From: a virus
Direction: 5' to 3' (one strand)
Length of the DNA: 26,747 bases
Virus record (IMG/VR): IMGVR_UViG_3300042113_000216
Coordinates: 1 to 26,747 of that record
Below, piece after piece: positions 10,155 through 18,390 of this stretch (positions are counted from its first letter, which is position 1; each line of letters opens with the position of its first letter). Made by a program: the position numbers and the translations under genes. The notes below the pieces were generated by a model. The model ran no database searches. It was given only the letters and a program-made list of their open reading frames with translations, and was not told the origin of the DNA.

Positions 10155-11766
10155 TCTCGTCCGGGAGCTGTCGATCCAGGACAAGGAGCTCAAGGTTCAC
10201 CCCTTGGAGCCCAACTGGGCCCAGCTCCGGTACCTGTCGATCGCCGAGCACCAACTCAAGACAACCGGCCGTATTCGGATCATCGTGCTCAAGGCGCGTC
10301 AGCTCGGGATGTCCACCATCACCGAGGCACTGCTGTTCAAGCTGGCGTTTCTGTTCGACGGGTATCGCGGCCTGGTGGTGGCCCACGAGATCCCGGCCTC
10401 CCAGAACCTGCTCGCGATGACCAGCCGCTACTGGGACACCTACCCGTACAAGAAGCTCTACACCCCGAAGAACTACTCCAAGAACGACATCGCGTGGGTG
10501 GAGAACGGCTCGAGCATCAAGATCTCCACCGCCGGCAACAAGGCCGTTGGCCGGTCAGCGACCATCCATGGACTCCATGCGTCGGAGCTGGCGTTCTGGC
10601 CCGACCCCAGTACCTCGATGCTGGGTCTGCGGCAGACCATCCCGAACACCCCCGGAACCATGATCGTCATGGAGTCCACGGCCAACGGCATGGGGGACTA
10701 CTTCCACTCCCAGTGGGTCGCCGCCGAGGAGGGCGAGACGGAGTTCGTGCCTCTGTTCCTCCCGTGGTGGGAGCACTACGAGTACACCTCCTCCTACATG
10801 CACCTCCCCAACCGGCCGCTGGGGAACCTGGACTCCGAGGAGAAGCTCCTCAAGACCCTCATCCCGGAGTCTGAGTTCGAGGATCGAATCAACTGGCGGC
10901 GGTGGGCGATCCGCAACCTCGCTGAGGGCGATCGACTGAAGTTCATGCAGGAGTACCCCGCCACACCCGAGGAGGCGTTCATCGCTTCGGGGACGAACGT
11001 GTTCCCCCTGGACATGCTGAAACAGGTGTACCAGCAGACCGACGGGGTCCGAGGGCTGTTGGTGCGAAATGGCAACGAGGTCGAGTTCAAGCAGACCTCA
11101 GAGGGCCCCCTGACGGTGTTCAAGGGGCCCACCAAGGACAAGGACTGGGGCCAGTACTTCGTTGCCGGCGACCCCACCCACACGACCCGCGGGGACTTCG
11201 CCTGCGCTCAGGTCATCAACCGTCGGACCATGGAGCAGGTTGCTGTCTGGCGCGGCCGGATCGACCCCGGCACCTTCGCAGAGGAGCTGTTCAAGCTCGG
11301 CCTCTACTACAACACCGCGACCCTCACGACGGAGATCGAGGGGCCCGGGTACATGACGATCGGGAAGCTCCTGGGGATGAACTACCCGAAGGTCTGGCTC
11401 AAGGCTCGACCAGACAAGACACCCGGAAAGGTGTCAACCGAGCAGTACGGCTGGTCCACCACCGTGCAGTCCAAGCACCTCGCCATTTCCTGGTTGCTCA
11501 AGTGCGTGGCTGACGGGTCCATCACGATCCATCACCGCAAGACCTTCGAGGAGATGAAGAACTACGTGGTGCTGGACAACGGCGGCTACGGCAACGCCAA
11601 CGAGGAGGAGCACGACGACACCGTCATGGCGCTCGCCATCGCCTGCGCGTGTCATGCGATGGAGTCGCCGCTCCAGGCATACGGCGAGCTTCCCGCCCAC
11701 GACGCCCCGCCCAGGCTCAACCTGATGATGGGTGATCCCTACGAACCCGAGGAGGAGACATGGTGA
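10123..11766 (+). CDS. terL: Terminase large subunit (packaging ATPase and nuclease)
   Basis: The protein is 547 aa. The N-terminal ATPase has a variant Walker A KARQLGMST (57-65), a Walker B-like LHASE ending at E155, and the ESTANGMGD coupling motif shortly after. The C-terminal RNase H-like nuclease shows D350 in VAGDPT, E404/E406 in TTEIEG and D498/D499 in HDDTV, the three expected acidic positions. This is the motor that cuts and pumps DNA into the prohead through the portal. The GTG start at 10123 overlaps the previous gene by 32 bases, and its end overlaps the HExxH gene by 7. Length is normal for the family. Confidence 0.95.
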   Translation: MNFPTPTLLPDLVRELSIQDKELKVHPLEPNWAQLRYLSIAEHQLKTTGRIRIIVLKARQLGMSTITEALLFKLAFLFDGYRGLVVAHEIPASQNLLAMTSRYWDTYPYKKLYTPKNYSKNDIAWVENGSSIKISTAGNKAVGRSATIHGLHASELAFWPDPSTSMLGLRQTIPNTPGTMIVMESTANGMGDYFHSQWVAAEEGETEFVPLFLPWWEHYEYTSSYMHLPNRPLGNLDSEEKLLKTLIPESEFEDRINWRRWAIRNLAEGDRLKFMQEYPATPEEAFIASGTNVFPLDMLKQVYQQTDGVRGLLVRNGNEVEFKQTSEGPLTVFKGPTKDKDWGQYFVAGDPTHTTRGDFACAQVINRRTMEQVAVWRGRIDPGTFAEELFKLGLYYNTATLTTEIEGPGYMTIGKLLGMNYPKVWLKARPDKTPGKVSTEQYGWSTTVQSKHLAISWLLKCVADGSITIHHRKTFEEMKNYVVLDNGGYGNANEEEHDDTVMALAIACACHAMESPLQAYGELPAHDAPPRLNLMMGDPYEPEEETW

Positions 11767-12062
11767 AGCAACTCAAGATCGGCCCGTTCACCTTCAGCAT
11801 GAAGAAGGAGCATCTGGACGGACTGGTGGGCGAGTGCCGCCTCGAGCTCAACGAAATCGCGATCCGGCCCAACCTCCACCCATCAGTCGAGCTCGAGACG
11901 CTGATCCACGAGGCGCTGCACGCGATCTTCCACCTCAACGGGCTTGCCCAGCAGTGGGGCGAACAGGTCGAGGAGCAGGTCATCCTCCGGTCATCGCCCC
12001 TGATCTTCGCCTTCATGCGCGACAACCCCAAGTTCCTCGACGCCATCAAGGAGTCCCAATGA
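11760..12062 (+). CDS. Small HExxH putative zinc metallopeptidase
   Basis: The protein is 100 aa. TLIHEALHAIF contains H50-E51-x-x-H54, the zincin signature, preceded by beta strands and a proline-containing loop. Acidic residues about 15-20 positions later (WGEQVEEQV) could supply the third ligand. The overall pattern (small, strand-rich front, HExxH helix, helical tail) fits the minimal metallopeptidase domains of phages distantly related to ImmA/IrrE or SprT. The ATG at 11760 overlaps the terL stop by 7 bases and has GAGGAGA upstream. In a packaging operon it may act in head maturation or be an unrelated cargo gene; both are inference. Confidence 0.75.
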   Translation: MVKQLKIGPFTFSMKKEHLDGLVGECRLELNEIAIRPNLHPSVELETLIHEALHAIFHLNGLAQQWGEQVEEQVILRSSPLIFAFMRDNPKFLDAIKESQ

Positions 12063-12250
12063 CAACCACTGAGTCAGACGCCCTGCAACTCGACTTCTGG
12101 GAGTGGGTCGCCTACGGACAGGTCAGAGGGTGGTGTTCGGATGTCGTGTGCGACTCCCACGACGGCATCCCGCTGACCGATGCGGAGGCCGAACTCTGGG
12201 AGGACGGCCTCGACCCCTGCATCCACGTGATCCGACTGTACGGAGACTGA
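12059..12250 (+). CDS. Small Cys/His phage protein (63 aa), 'GWCS..VCDSHDG' type
   Basis: The protein is 63 aa. The pattern W..yGqvrGWC (to C26), VCDSHDGIP (C31, H34) and DPCIHVIRL (C54) is familiar from small actinophage proteins encoded near head or early genes. The Cys/His residues could hold a zinc. The ATG at 12059 overlaps the upstream TGA as ATGA, with GGAG upstream. Role unknown. Confidence 0.8.
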   Translation: MTTTESDALQLDFWEWVAYGQVRGWCSDVVCDSHDGIPLTDAEAELWEDGLDPCIHVIRLYGD

Positions 12251-12251
12251 C

Positions 12252-12581
12252 ATGCCGGTGTACTCGTTCAAGTGCAGGGTCTGTGACCGCTTCGAGCTCG
12301 TGACGTCGCCGATCATGTCGCCGCCCGAGCCCCATCCATGCGTGTGTGGGGACGGAATGATGAAGCGCGACTACCGAGCTGACAAGCCCCAGCCTGCCCC
12401 GGTCTGGCAGGAGCACTGGAACCCATCCGTGGGTGGGTACGTGTCGGATCGCACCAAGATGCAGGACAAGATGAATCGCTACTCCGACGAGCTCTACGAA
12501 CGTACGGGGATCGAACAGAAGAACGTGGTTGTTGACAAGGTGGACATGGACACCTTGAAACTCCCTGGTGAAGTAGGCTGA
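12252..12581 (+). CDS. FmdB-like zinc-ribbon protein
   Basis: The protein is 109 aa. The N-terminal 40 residues match the FmdB-type zinc ribbon: MPVYSFKCRVCDRFELV with C8/C11, then CVCG with C30/C32 and a basic KRDY. The C-terminal 65 residues are unrelated, polar and helical. In phages such ribbons often sit next to terminase or portal genes and may bind DNA or a head protein. The ATG is one base after the upstream stop, with GGAGACTGAC as ribosome-binding site. Confidence 0.85.
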   Translation: MPVYSFKCRVCDRFELVTSPIMSPPEPHPCVCGDGMMKRDYRADKPQPAPVWQEHWNPSVGGYVSDRTKMQDKMNRYSDELYERTGIEQKNVVVDKVDMDTLKLPGEVG

Positions 12582-12587
12582 TCGGTC

Positions 12588-14426
12588 GTGGAGGCCGCCA
12601 CCGAAACTCCCAGTTCCCAGCAGGACTGGGAGAAGTGCGCTCGGGCGCGCGAGCTGTTCTACTTCGCTCGCAACCATCGCCGGCCGCTCCTCGAGCGTTG
12701 GGTCAAGAACTACGAGGTCCTGCACAACCGGGTGTGGAGCGACAACCGGGCCAAGTGGCTGCCCTCGCCGCGTGTCGCCGAGATCTACCCGATCGTCGCG
12801 TCCATCGTCGCCTGGGAGTGTGACAGCAGCCCGGTGTTCGACGTCGTCCCATCGGCCGACCCCAACTCTCCCTACTACACCCAGCAGGCCGTCGTCGCGA
12901 ACGACCTCCGCACGACACTCCGTTCGGCCTGGTCCCTCAACGACATGGAGACCGAGGTCCAGAAGTTCATCTGGGACGCCAACGTCTACGGGACCGGCAT
13001 CTCCAAGGTGGTGTGGGACAACTCGGCGGCCGACGGGTACGGGGACGTTCGGCTCACGCGCGTCGACCCGTTCCGCTTCTACCCGGACCCGGCTGCCGAG
13101 GACATGGCGTCCGCTCGGTTCTTCATCGAGACCCACGAGCTCTCCGACGAGGAGCTCGAGGAGCGGTTCCCCGGGTCACTCAAGAAGATCAAGAACTTCT
13201 CGGAAGGGCCGGCAGAACGGTCCCCCACCCAGCTCTCCAACGCCAACGAGAAGCTCCCCAAGGCCAATCCGGGCCCGATCTCCCCCAACACCTCCATGGC
13301 GTACGGCCTGCCCGGTCAGGGGCGCGAGACGACCGACATCGACTCCAACACCCACCTCATCCTGGAGGTGTGGCACCGCTGCTCCCCGGAGAATCGCAGC
13401 AAGGGTGACTACGAGAAGTCCGAACGCAACGAGCCCGCTGAGGGCACTGCTGAGGATGTCTACGAGGACCGGGCCGAGGCCAAGTACGAGAAGGACTCCG
13501 ACTCGTGGTACTGGCGCTGCACCGTGGTGTGTGGCGACGCCGTCCTCCTCGACTCCCCTGCCGAGGACCTCTGGGCCCACGGCCAGCACCCCTACGATCG
13601 TCTGGTCTGTCAGGACGAGGGTGAGTTCTGGGGCATGAGCCTCGTCGAGCTCCTGGCGCCGCTCCAGACGTCGGTGAACCGACTCCTCGCGGCCGTCGAG
13701 CAGAACATCTGGCTGGCCGGCAACCCGGTGCTGTTGGAGCCCGTGCAGTCCGGGCTGGAGCGCACCCGAATCACCAACCGACCTGGTCAGCGGCTCCAGA
13801 TCAACACTCCAGCAGCGAAGCCGGAGTGGATGAATCCGCCCGTGATCCAGCCTCAGCTCGCCATGCAGCTCATCCAGTTCTACGTCGGTGAGATGGAGCG
13901 CATCTCGGGGCTCTCGGCAATCGTGCGTGGGGCCACGCCCGGCGGGCGCAACGCCCAGGGTGTGCTGGATTCCGTCCAGGAGGCAGCGTTCGTTCGCATC
14001 CGCGCCATGCTCCGCAACCTCGAGGCCATGCTCAAGTCCTCCGGCCAGAAGGCGGCATCGTTGATTGCCGAGTTCTACGACTCCCCGCGTGTCGTTGCGT
14101 TCGTCGGACCGTCGGGCGAGCAGAACCTTGCGGCCCTCGGGGCTCGCCACTTCTACACCTGGAACCCGGAATCCCCCGCTCCCGCCCCGATCCGGTTCCA
14201 GCTTCAGGTTCAGGCCGGCTCCACCATCCCGACCTCGCGTCAGGCCCGTGCCGCCGAGGCCGACACGCTGTTCGCGATGGGAGCCATCGACGAGGAAGCG
14301 GTTCTGCAAGCACACGACTTCCCGAACTGGCCGATGATCGTGGATCGCGTGCGCGAGATGAAGGCCGCCAACGGGACCCTGGGGATGCCCCCGGGTGCTC
14401 GAGCTGCCGCTGGTCGCACGTTGTGA
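12588..14426 (+). CDS. Portal protein (P22/T7-like)
   Basis: The protein is 612 aa. The N-terminal third has the portal features YPIVASIVAWECD, FIWDANVYGTGISKVVWD and VDPFRFYPDP. The central part (about residues 340-400) has FWGMSLVELLAPLQTSVNR and the stem helices. GATPGGRNAQGVLDSVQEAA near 440-460 and the helical C-terminus complete a podovirus-type portal. Twelve copies form the ring through which TerL pumps DNA and to which the tail attaches. The GTG at 12588 is six bases after the upstream stop and has no clear Shine-Dalgarno, so coupling is likely. Length is within the family range. Confidence 0.93.
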   Translation: MEAATETPSSQQDWEKCARARELFYFARNHRRPLLERWVKNYEVLHNRVWSDNRAKWLPSPRVAEIYPIVASIVAWECDSSPVFDVVPSADPNSPYYTQQAVVANDLRTTLRSAWSLNDMETEVQKFIWDANVYGTGISKVVWDNSAADGYGDVRLTRVDPFRFYPDPAAEDMASARFFIETHELSDEELEERFPGSLKKIKNFSEGPAERSPTQLSNANEKLPKANPGPISPNTSMAYGLPGQGRETTDIDSNTHLILEVWHRCSPENRSKGDYEKSERNEPAEGTAEDVYEDRAEAKYEKDSDSWYWRCTVVCGDAVLLDSPAEDLWAHGQHPYDRLVCQDEGEFWGMSLVELLAPLQTSVNRLLAAVEQNIWLAGNPVLLEPVQSGLERTRITNRPGQRLQINTPAAKPEWMNPPVIQPQLAMQLIQFYVGEMERISGLSAIVRGATPGGRNAQGVLDSVQEAAFVRIRAMLRNLEAMLKSSGQKAASLIAEFYDSPRVVAFVGPSGEQNLAALGARHFYTWNPESPAPAPIRFQLQVQAGSTIPTSRQARAAEADTLFAMGAIDEEAVLQAHDFPNWPMIVDRVREMKAANGTLGMPPGARAAAGRTL

Positions 14427-14462
14427 ACCTTCTCTCCACCATGAGTGTGGCAGGATAGGGAC

Positions 14463-14732
14463 ATGAGGGCGTTTCGTCACACTTGCAACAACTCCGGCAC
14501 TTCCCCTCTCAAGGTGAACGCTCCTGCCGGCACCGCCGGGGTCCCGAACGCCCTGGCGGTTCGCAACGCCTCCGGGCAGGCGGTCTACATCGGGGGTGAC
14601 AACACCGTGTCAGCGTCCACTGGCTACCTCCTCGCCAACGGGGAGACCATGGCGGTCGACCTGGTCGGTGACGAGCTCTGGACCTACTGCGCGTCGACAG
14701 GCGCCGAGATCCAGATTCTGGCGAGGTTCTGA
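14463..14732 (+). CDS. Small beta-rich virion protein (89 aa)
   Basis: The protein is 89 aa, nearly all beta strands and small residues. The pattern ALAVRNASGQAVYIGGDNTVS..GYLLANGETMAVDL...LWTYCAS resembles small phage head-surface or fibre-base proteins with repeated 'vrN.sg..VyiGg..vt....G..l..Ge.l.v.l'. I start it at ATG 14463, where CAGGAT ends exactly six bases upstream; a GTG at 14445 would add six residues. It overlaps the next gene as TGATG. Confidence 0.75.
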   Translation: MRAFRHTCNNSGTSPLKVNAPAGTAGVPNALAVRNASGQAVYIGGDNTVSASTGYLLANGETMAVDLVGDELWTYCASTGAEIQILARF

Positions 14733-15475
14733 TGTCACTGGGCAACTGGTACCAGGCGGAGGGCAATCCGCTTCGATTCGACTCCAAGATGGAGGGCACG
14801 GCTGGCGGTGGCCTGTACCGAGCCGATGTTCTCGTTCCGTACCCGGCAGAGGACTTCGGTTGGAACCCGACCACATCGCCGTTCCCGGTTGCCCTCGTCG
14901 CCCCAGCCGGCACCTTCGACAACAAGTTCTTGCTCCTCGTCGATCAGCTCACCTACAAGAACGGCATCTGGAAGTTCCCCGCCAACGCTGCCGCTGGTCC
15001 CCCTGAGTTCGTGATCGACATGACCGATTCAGCGATCCACGGCAACGATTTCCTCGGTCAGCGCATCTCGATCAACTCGGTTGCCCAGTCCATCTTCGGT
15101 GAAGTGGCGGTTGGGGCGAACTTCTCGACCGGCGCTCTGGGGTACACCTCCATCAACGGGTCGGCGCCTGCGATCTTCACGGCGTACACGACCAACATCA
15201 ACGTCGCGAACCCCCCTCTCCAGAGTGACGGCGTGACTCCGCTCACCGACCTCACTGGGGGAACCCCCGTTCCGATCCTTCTCACCGCTCAGACGAACTC
15301 GGCCGAGAACGGTTTCTGGTTCGCAACGGCATCGCGCGCCACGCGAACGACGCTCCGGGATCGCCCCTCTGGCATCCCGGACCCCGTCGTGACGCTGTTC
15401 GGGGATGACGGCGACGTCGCCGCCACCGGGAGCTGGTGGGTCTCGGACCTGGCCGGCTCGTTCAACTCGATCTAG
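14732..15475 (+). CDS. Virion surface/fibre-like protein (247 aa) with paired NGxW motifs
   Basis: The protein is 247 aa, beta-rich and low in charge. Two segments share a pattern: LLLVDQLTYKNGIWKF (about 70-85) and ILLTAQTNSAENGFWF (about 182-198). This LL..Qt...NGiW signature is seen in phage fibre and decoration proteins, usually followed by 'r..d'. TLRDRP follows the second. It probably decorates the capsid or forms a fibre. The start is ATG 14732 (TGATG overlap). The neighbours are the portal and scaffold, so a head protein is more likely than a tail protein. Confidence 0.75.
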   Translation: MSLGNWYQAEGNPLRFDSKMEGTAGGGLYRADVLVPYPAEDFGWNPTTSPFPVALVAPAGTFDNKFLLLVDQLTYKNGIWKFPANAAAGPPEFVIDMTDSAIHGNDFLGQRISINSVAQSIFGEVAVGANFSTGALGYTSINGSAPAIFTAYTTNINVANPPLQSDGVTPLTDLTGGTPVPILLTAQTNSAENGFWFATASRATRTTLRDRPSGIPDPVVTLFGDDGDVAATGSWWVSDLAGSFNSI

Positions 15476-15513
15476 TCCACTCTGCTATTCCCAACATTTC
15501 CCCTACTGTCCAC

Positions 15514-15546
15514 TACACTGTGGGCAGCGAGTCAGGAGTGACCAAC
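15514..15546 (+). promoter_or_regulatory. Possible promoter for the scaffold/capsid block
   Basis: TACACT (15514-15519) lies in the only relatively AT-rich gap between the surface-protein gene and the small basic gene, with AGGAG (15534-15538) and ATG 15547 downstream. No good -35 is visible. It could provide extra transcription of the capsid genes. Confidence 0.3.
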
Positions 15547-15699
15547 ATGCCCAAGTCCAGCCTCACATCCAAGACCGGAAACGCTTCGGTGAAGCGCACC
15601 GGCCACACCTCCCAGAACAAGTTCGGCCAGGGTGCCGCCTCGGGTGTCAAGGAGAAGGGCGTCAAGTCCGGTTCCGGCACCCAGCACGACCCGTCCTGA
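15547..15699 (+). CDS. Small basic Ser/Thr/Gly/Lys-rich protein (50 aa)
   Basis: The protein is 50 aa with few hydrophobic residues (KSSLTSKTGNASVKRTGHTS...KEKGVKSGSGTQHD). It is probably disordered and positively charged. AGGAG lies 8 bases before the ATG at 15547; an in-frame upstream extension to 15436 lies inside the previous gene and is rejected. Such peptides may bind DNA or scaffold surfaces during assembly. Function is not known. Confidence 0.65.
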   Translation: MPKSSLTSKTGNASVKRTGHTSQNKFGQGAASGVKEKGVKSGSGTQHDPS

Positions 15700-15702
15700 T
15701 CC

Positions 15703-16047
15703 ATGGCCGCAGGTACCCGACAGTCGAACACGATGTCGGAGATGCTTCGCAAGATGCTGGGGCAGATCTCCGAGCTCAAGCTCACCGATGACCCCGACTG
15801 GGACTTCATCACCGGGCTCGAGACCGGCATCGTGGGGAAGCTGCGGGAGCCGATCGACCAGATGGCCCAGGCCGGCCTGACCGCAGTGCCCCCTGGCATC
15901 TCCCAGTCCCCGATGGGGATGGGCGGGATGGGAGCCCCCGCCATGCGCGGCCTCCCGCCCACCCAGATGGGAGGTCTCCAGGGGCGACCCACCATGCCCA
16001 ACCCGGATGAACTCCGGCGGATGTTGAACGGACAGATCAATGGATGA
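15703..16047 (+). CDS. Met/Gly/Pro-rich head-region protein (114 aa)
   Basis: The protein is 114 aa. Residues 1-60 are helical and acidic (MSEMLRKMLGQISELKLTDDPDWDF). Residues 66-95 are a Met/Gly/Pro-rich linker (GISQSPMGMGGMGAPAMRGLPP). A short C-terminal helix (NPDELRRMLNGQ) follows. It overlaps the scaffold gene by 8 bases. The arrangement suggests an assembly factor or minor head protein. No family is recognised. Confidence 0.7.
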   Translation: MAAGTRQSNTMSEMLRKMLGQISELKLTDDPDWDFITGLETGIVGKLREPIDQMAQAGLTAVPPGISQSPMGMGGMGAPAMRGLPPTQMGGLQGRPTMPNPDELRRMLNGQING

Positions 16048-16873
16048 ACTCCTTCCCCAGGATGAAGCCCTCGAGGCGCACTTCGAGCAGACCGAGGAAC
16101 CGATCGAGGCCCCCCCGGTAGCGGAGGAGCCTGCTGCTGAGTTCGAGGCCCCGGAGGCCCCGGAAGCCCCCGCAACCATCGAGTTCGGTGATCGCAGCTA
16201 CAACGTCGAGGACGTACGCGGTGTCATCGACTGGGTCGAGAACCTCACTCCCGACCAGATGGCGCGTGTCCAGGAGGCGCTGTATGTCCAGCAGCAGCCC
16301 GTCCAGCAGCCTGTTCCGCAGCAGCCTCAGTACGGGCTCGACCCGGACGAGACGCTCGATCCGCGACTGGCTCAGTACGTGGAGCAGCGGTTCGGGCAGG
16401 TCGAGACCTACCTCGACCAGCTCACCCGCGCCACCTACGAGCAGCGACAGCTCGAAGCCGCCCGACAGGAAGCCCAACTCGCCGACGCCCTCGCCGAAGC
16501 GCGCTCAGGTGTCGCTGAACGTCTCGGTCTCAGTGACGACGACCTCTCGCGACTGACCCGGGCAACCGAGGATGCCGGCATCGTGGCGTTCCTGGCCCAG
16601 AAGAACGGGCTCGGCAACCCCCGATCAGTGTTCGAGCAGGCGCTGGAAACGGTGTACTGGGCGACACCCGAGTTCCGCGAGCAGGCCATGTCGGTGACCG
16701 CCGAGCAGGCCGCTGAGCAAGCGTCGACCCTGGCCCAGAAGAAGGCACGCGCGGGCTCGCTCAGCTCCAAGGGAGCCACTGCTCCCCGAACCAAGTCGGC
16801 AGCTCCGTTGAACCCGGAGGAAGCGTTCGCTGCGATGGTGAACGAACTTGCCAAGGATCTGGCCGAAGGTTGA
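16040..16873 (+). CDS. Capsid scaffold protein
   Basis: The protein is 277 aa. It has a very acidic Pro/Glu/Ala N-terminus (1-45), a Gln/Pro-rich linker (about 82-97), a long helical coiled-coil region (about 110-165), further helices, and a basic segment (KKARAGSLSSKGATAPRTK, about 233-252) before a short helix. This acidic-coil-basic plan directly before the major capsid gene is typical of scaffold proteins, which guide capsid assembly and then leave. Identification is by composition and place, since scaffolds diverge strongly. Confidence 0.8.
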   Translation: MDELLPQDEALEAHFEQTEEPIEAPPVAEEPAAEFEAPEAPEAPATIEFGDRSYNVEDVRGVIDWVENLTPDQMARVQEALYVQQQPVQQPVPQQPQYGLDPDETLDPRLAQYVEQRFGQVETYLDQLTRATYEQRQLEAARQEAQLADALAEARSGVAERLGLSDDDLSRLTRATEDAGIVAFLAQKNGLGNPRSVFEQALETVYWATPEFREQAMSVTAEQAAEQASTLAQKKARAGSLSSKGATAPRTKSAAPLNPEEAFAAMVNELAKDLAEG

Positions 16874-16927
16874 GTAACCTTTCGACCAACTCTCCTTCCC
16901 GGGGTGACAACCCATCCACGACACCAA

Positions 16928-16941
16928 GGGGTTGAAACCCC
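16928..16941 (+). promoter_or_regulatory. Short hairpin just before the capsid ribosome-binding site
   Basis: GGGGT (16928-16932) pairs with ACCCC (16937-16941) with a TGAA loop. It ends two bases before AAGGAGGAG, the strongest Shine-Dalgarno in the window, ahead of ATG 16954. It may stabilise the 5' end of the capsid mRNA or keep the ribosome-binding site open. Confidence 0.35.
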
Positions 16942-16953
16942 AAGGAGGAGACC

Positions 16954-17931
16954 ATGCCATCGACGATCGGCACCGACACGGTCACCTCGATCGCGCGGCG
17001 GTACATCATGCCGCAGATCATCGAGGCCGTGTACGACAGCAACGCCCTCTGGTTCCGGCTGAACAAGGCAGCCAAGAAGCAGGTCCAGGGCGGCTACCAG
17101 ATCGAGCTGCCCGTCCAGTACGGCAAGCCGCAGCAGACCCAGGCGTACACCGGGTACGACGTCATCAACGTCGCCCCCTTCGACGTCATCAAGAACGCGA
17201 AGTGGGACTGGAAGCAGTACGCCACGACGGTCGCCATCGACGGTCTCACCCTCATCAAGGTGGACTCGCCGGAGTCGATCGCCAACCTCATCACCACCCA
17301 GTTCGACCTGGCGAAGCGCGACTTCGTCAACTCGCTGGGCGCGGACCTGTACGCCGGCAGCTCGACCGACGCCAAGAAGATGGAGGGTCTCCGCGACGGC
17401 ATCAAGGACAGCGGGTCCTACGGCGGCCTCAACTCCGCCAGCACGTTCTGGAAGTCGAAGATCGACTCCTCGACGGCCCTGGGCTCGGTCACCCCGAAGC
17501 TGATGAACGACGTGTTCAGTGCCCTGACCATCGGTCGTGAGCACCCCACGCTCATCGTCGGCCGGCGGGCGTTCTACAACAAGTTCTGGGAGCTGATCTA
17601 CGGCACCGCTGGCCCCACCGCTGCGTACCCGATCGCAGTGCCGGCCACCGGCTCCGACGAGATCCTCGCCCAGGCGGGGTTCACCAACCTCCTGTTCAAC
17701 AACGTCCCGATCGTGCAGGACGAGCAGGTCGACGCCGGCTCGGGCTCGAACGGCCGGGCCTACTTCCTGAACGAGAACTGGTGGAACATCGTCGTCAGCC
17801 CCCGGGCCGACATGGCGGTGGAGGACTTCCAGACCCCCATCAACCAGGACGCGATGGTGGCGAAGGTCCTCTGGGCCGGCAACACGATCTGCTCCAACCC
17901 GCGCCTCCAGGGCGCCTTCACGGCTCTGTGA
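16954..17931 (+). CDS. Major capsid protein (HK97-fold-like)
   Basis: The protein is 325 aa. The N-terminal helix with YIMPQIIEAVYDSNALWFRLN, the central FDLAKRDFVNSLGADLYAG spine helix and the 'tpklmndvfsal' to FNNVPIVQDEQV segment follow the plan of podo- and siphovirus coat proteins with the HK97 fold. No N-terminal delta domain is seen, which agrees with a separate scaffold gene. The strong AAGGAGGAG suggests very high expression. It lies between scaffold and decoration genes. The specific subfamily is not assigned. Confidence 0.92.
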   Translation: MPSTIGTDTVTSIARRYIMPQIIEAVYDSNALWFRLNKAAKKQVQGGYQIELPVQYGKPQQTQAYTGYDVINVAPFDVIKNAKWDWKQYATTVAIDGLTLIKVDSPESIANLITTQFDLAKRDFVNSLGADLYAGSSTDAKKMEGLRDGIKDSGSYGGLNSASTFWKSKIDSSTALGSVTPKLMNDVFSALTIGREHPTLIVGRRAFYNKFWELIYGTAGPTAAYPIAVPATGSDEILAQAGFTNLLFNNVPIVQDEQVDAGSGSNGRAYFLNENWWNIVVSPRADMAVEDFQTPINQDAMVAKVLWAGNTICSNPRLQGAFTAL

Positions 17932-17946
17932 TCGGAGGTCACTGAG

Positions 17947-18372
17947 ATGAGCGATCCCATCATCCGCAACCCGAAGGGTGCCTACGGGTACACCGCGGTG
18001 TCGAGCGACACCCCGGTGATCCGCGAGTACCAGGCCGGGGGAACGATCGGCAAGGGCCAGATCGTCAAGATCCAGCAGTCCGCTGGCGCACTGACGGTCG
18101 TCGCCGCAGCCGCCACCACGGACCCGGTCATCGGTGTCGCCAACAACGCGGCGACCTCCGGTGACATCGTCCAGGTGACGGTCCTCGGCACGACCCAGGT
18201 GCAGTCCTCGGGTGCCGGTGTGGCGCAGTACGCGGGCTTCTCGACGACGTCGGGTGGCCAGGTGGCTGCCAACCCGAACACCAACGATGCCGTCAGCGTT
18301 GGCTTCCTGTTGGAGGCCGAGGGCCTGGCCGGCGTGCTGGTGTCCTGCTACGTGCAGATCTCGCGCCAGTAG
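17947..18372 (+). CDS. Capsid decoration/stabilising protein (141 aa)
   Basis: The protein is 141 aa, almost all beta strands and small residues. Gly/Val/Thr patterns such as TIGKGQIVKIQQSAGALTVVAAAATTDPVIGVANNAATSGDIVQVTVLG are characteristic of the DUF2190-type or lambda-D-like head decoration proteins next to the major capsid gene. It probably cements the expanded capsid. GGAGG lies 9 bases before the ATG. It is followed by a strong terminator. Confidence 0.85.
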   Translation: MSDPIIRNPKGAYGYTAVSSDTPVIREYQAGGTIGKGQIVKIQQSAGALTVVAAAATTDPVIGVANNAATSGDIVQVTVLGTTQVQSSGAGVAQYAGFSTTSGGQVAANPNTNDAVSVGFLLEAEGLAGVLVSCYVQISRQ

Positions 18373-18390
18373 CCAGCACCCATCCTCCAG

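Noticed and set aside
12574-12588. TAGGCT box before the portal GTG as another leaderless promoter
   Set aside because: The distance to the GTG is eight bases, outside the 6-7 seen at the other sites; coupling to the upstream gene is simpler.
12123-13136. Minus-strand open frame of 337 codons
   Set aside because: Crosses several well-supported plus-strand genes (FmdB-like, portal) and has no ribosome-binding site or motif.
13176-14480. Minus-strand open frame of 434 codons
   Set aside because: Antisense to the portal gene, which has recognised motifs throughout; the composition is that of a shadow frame.
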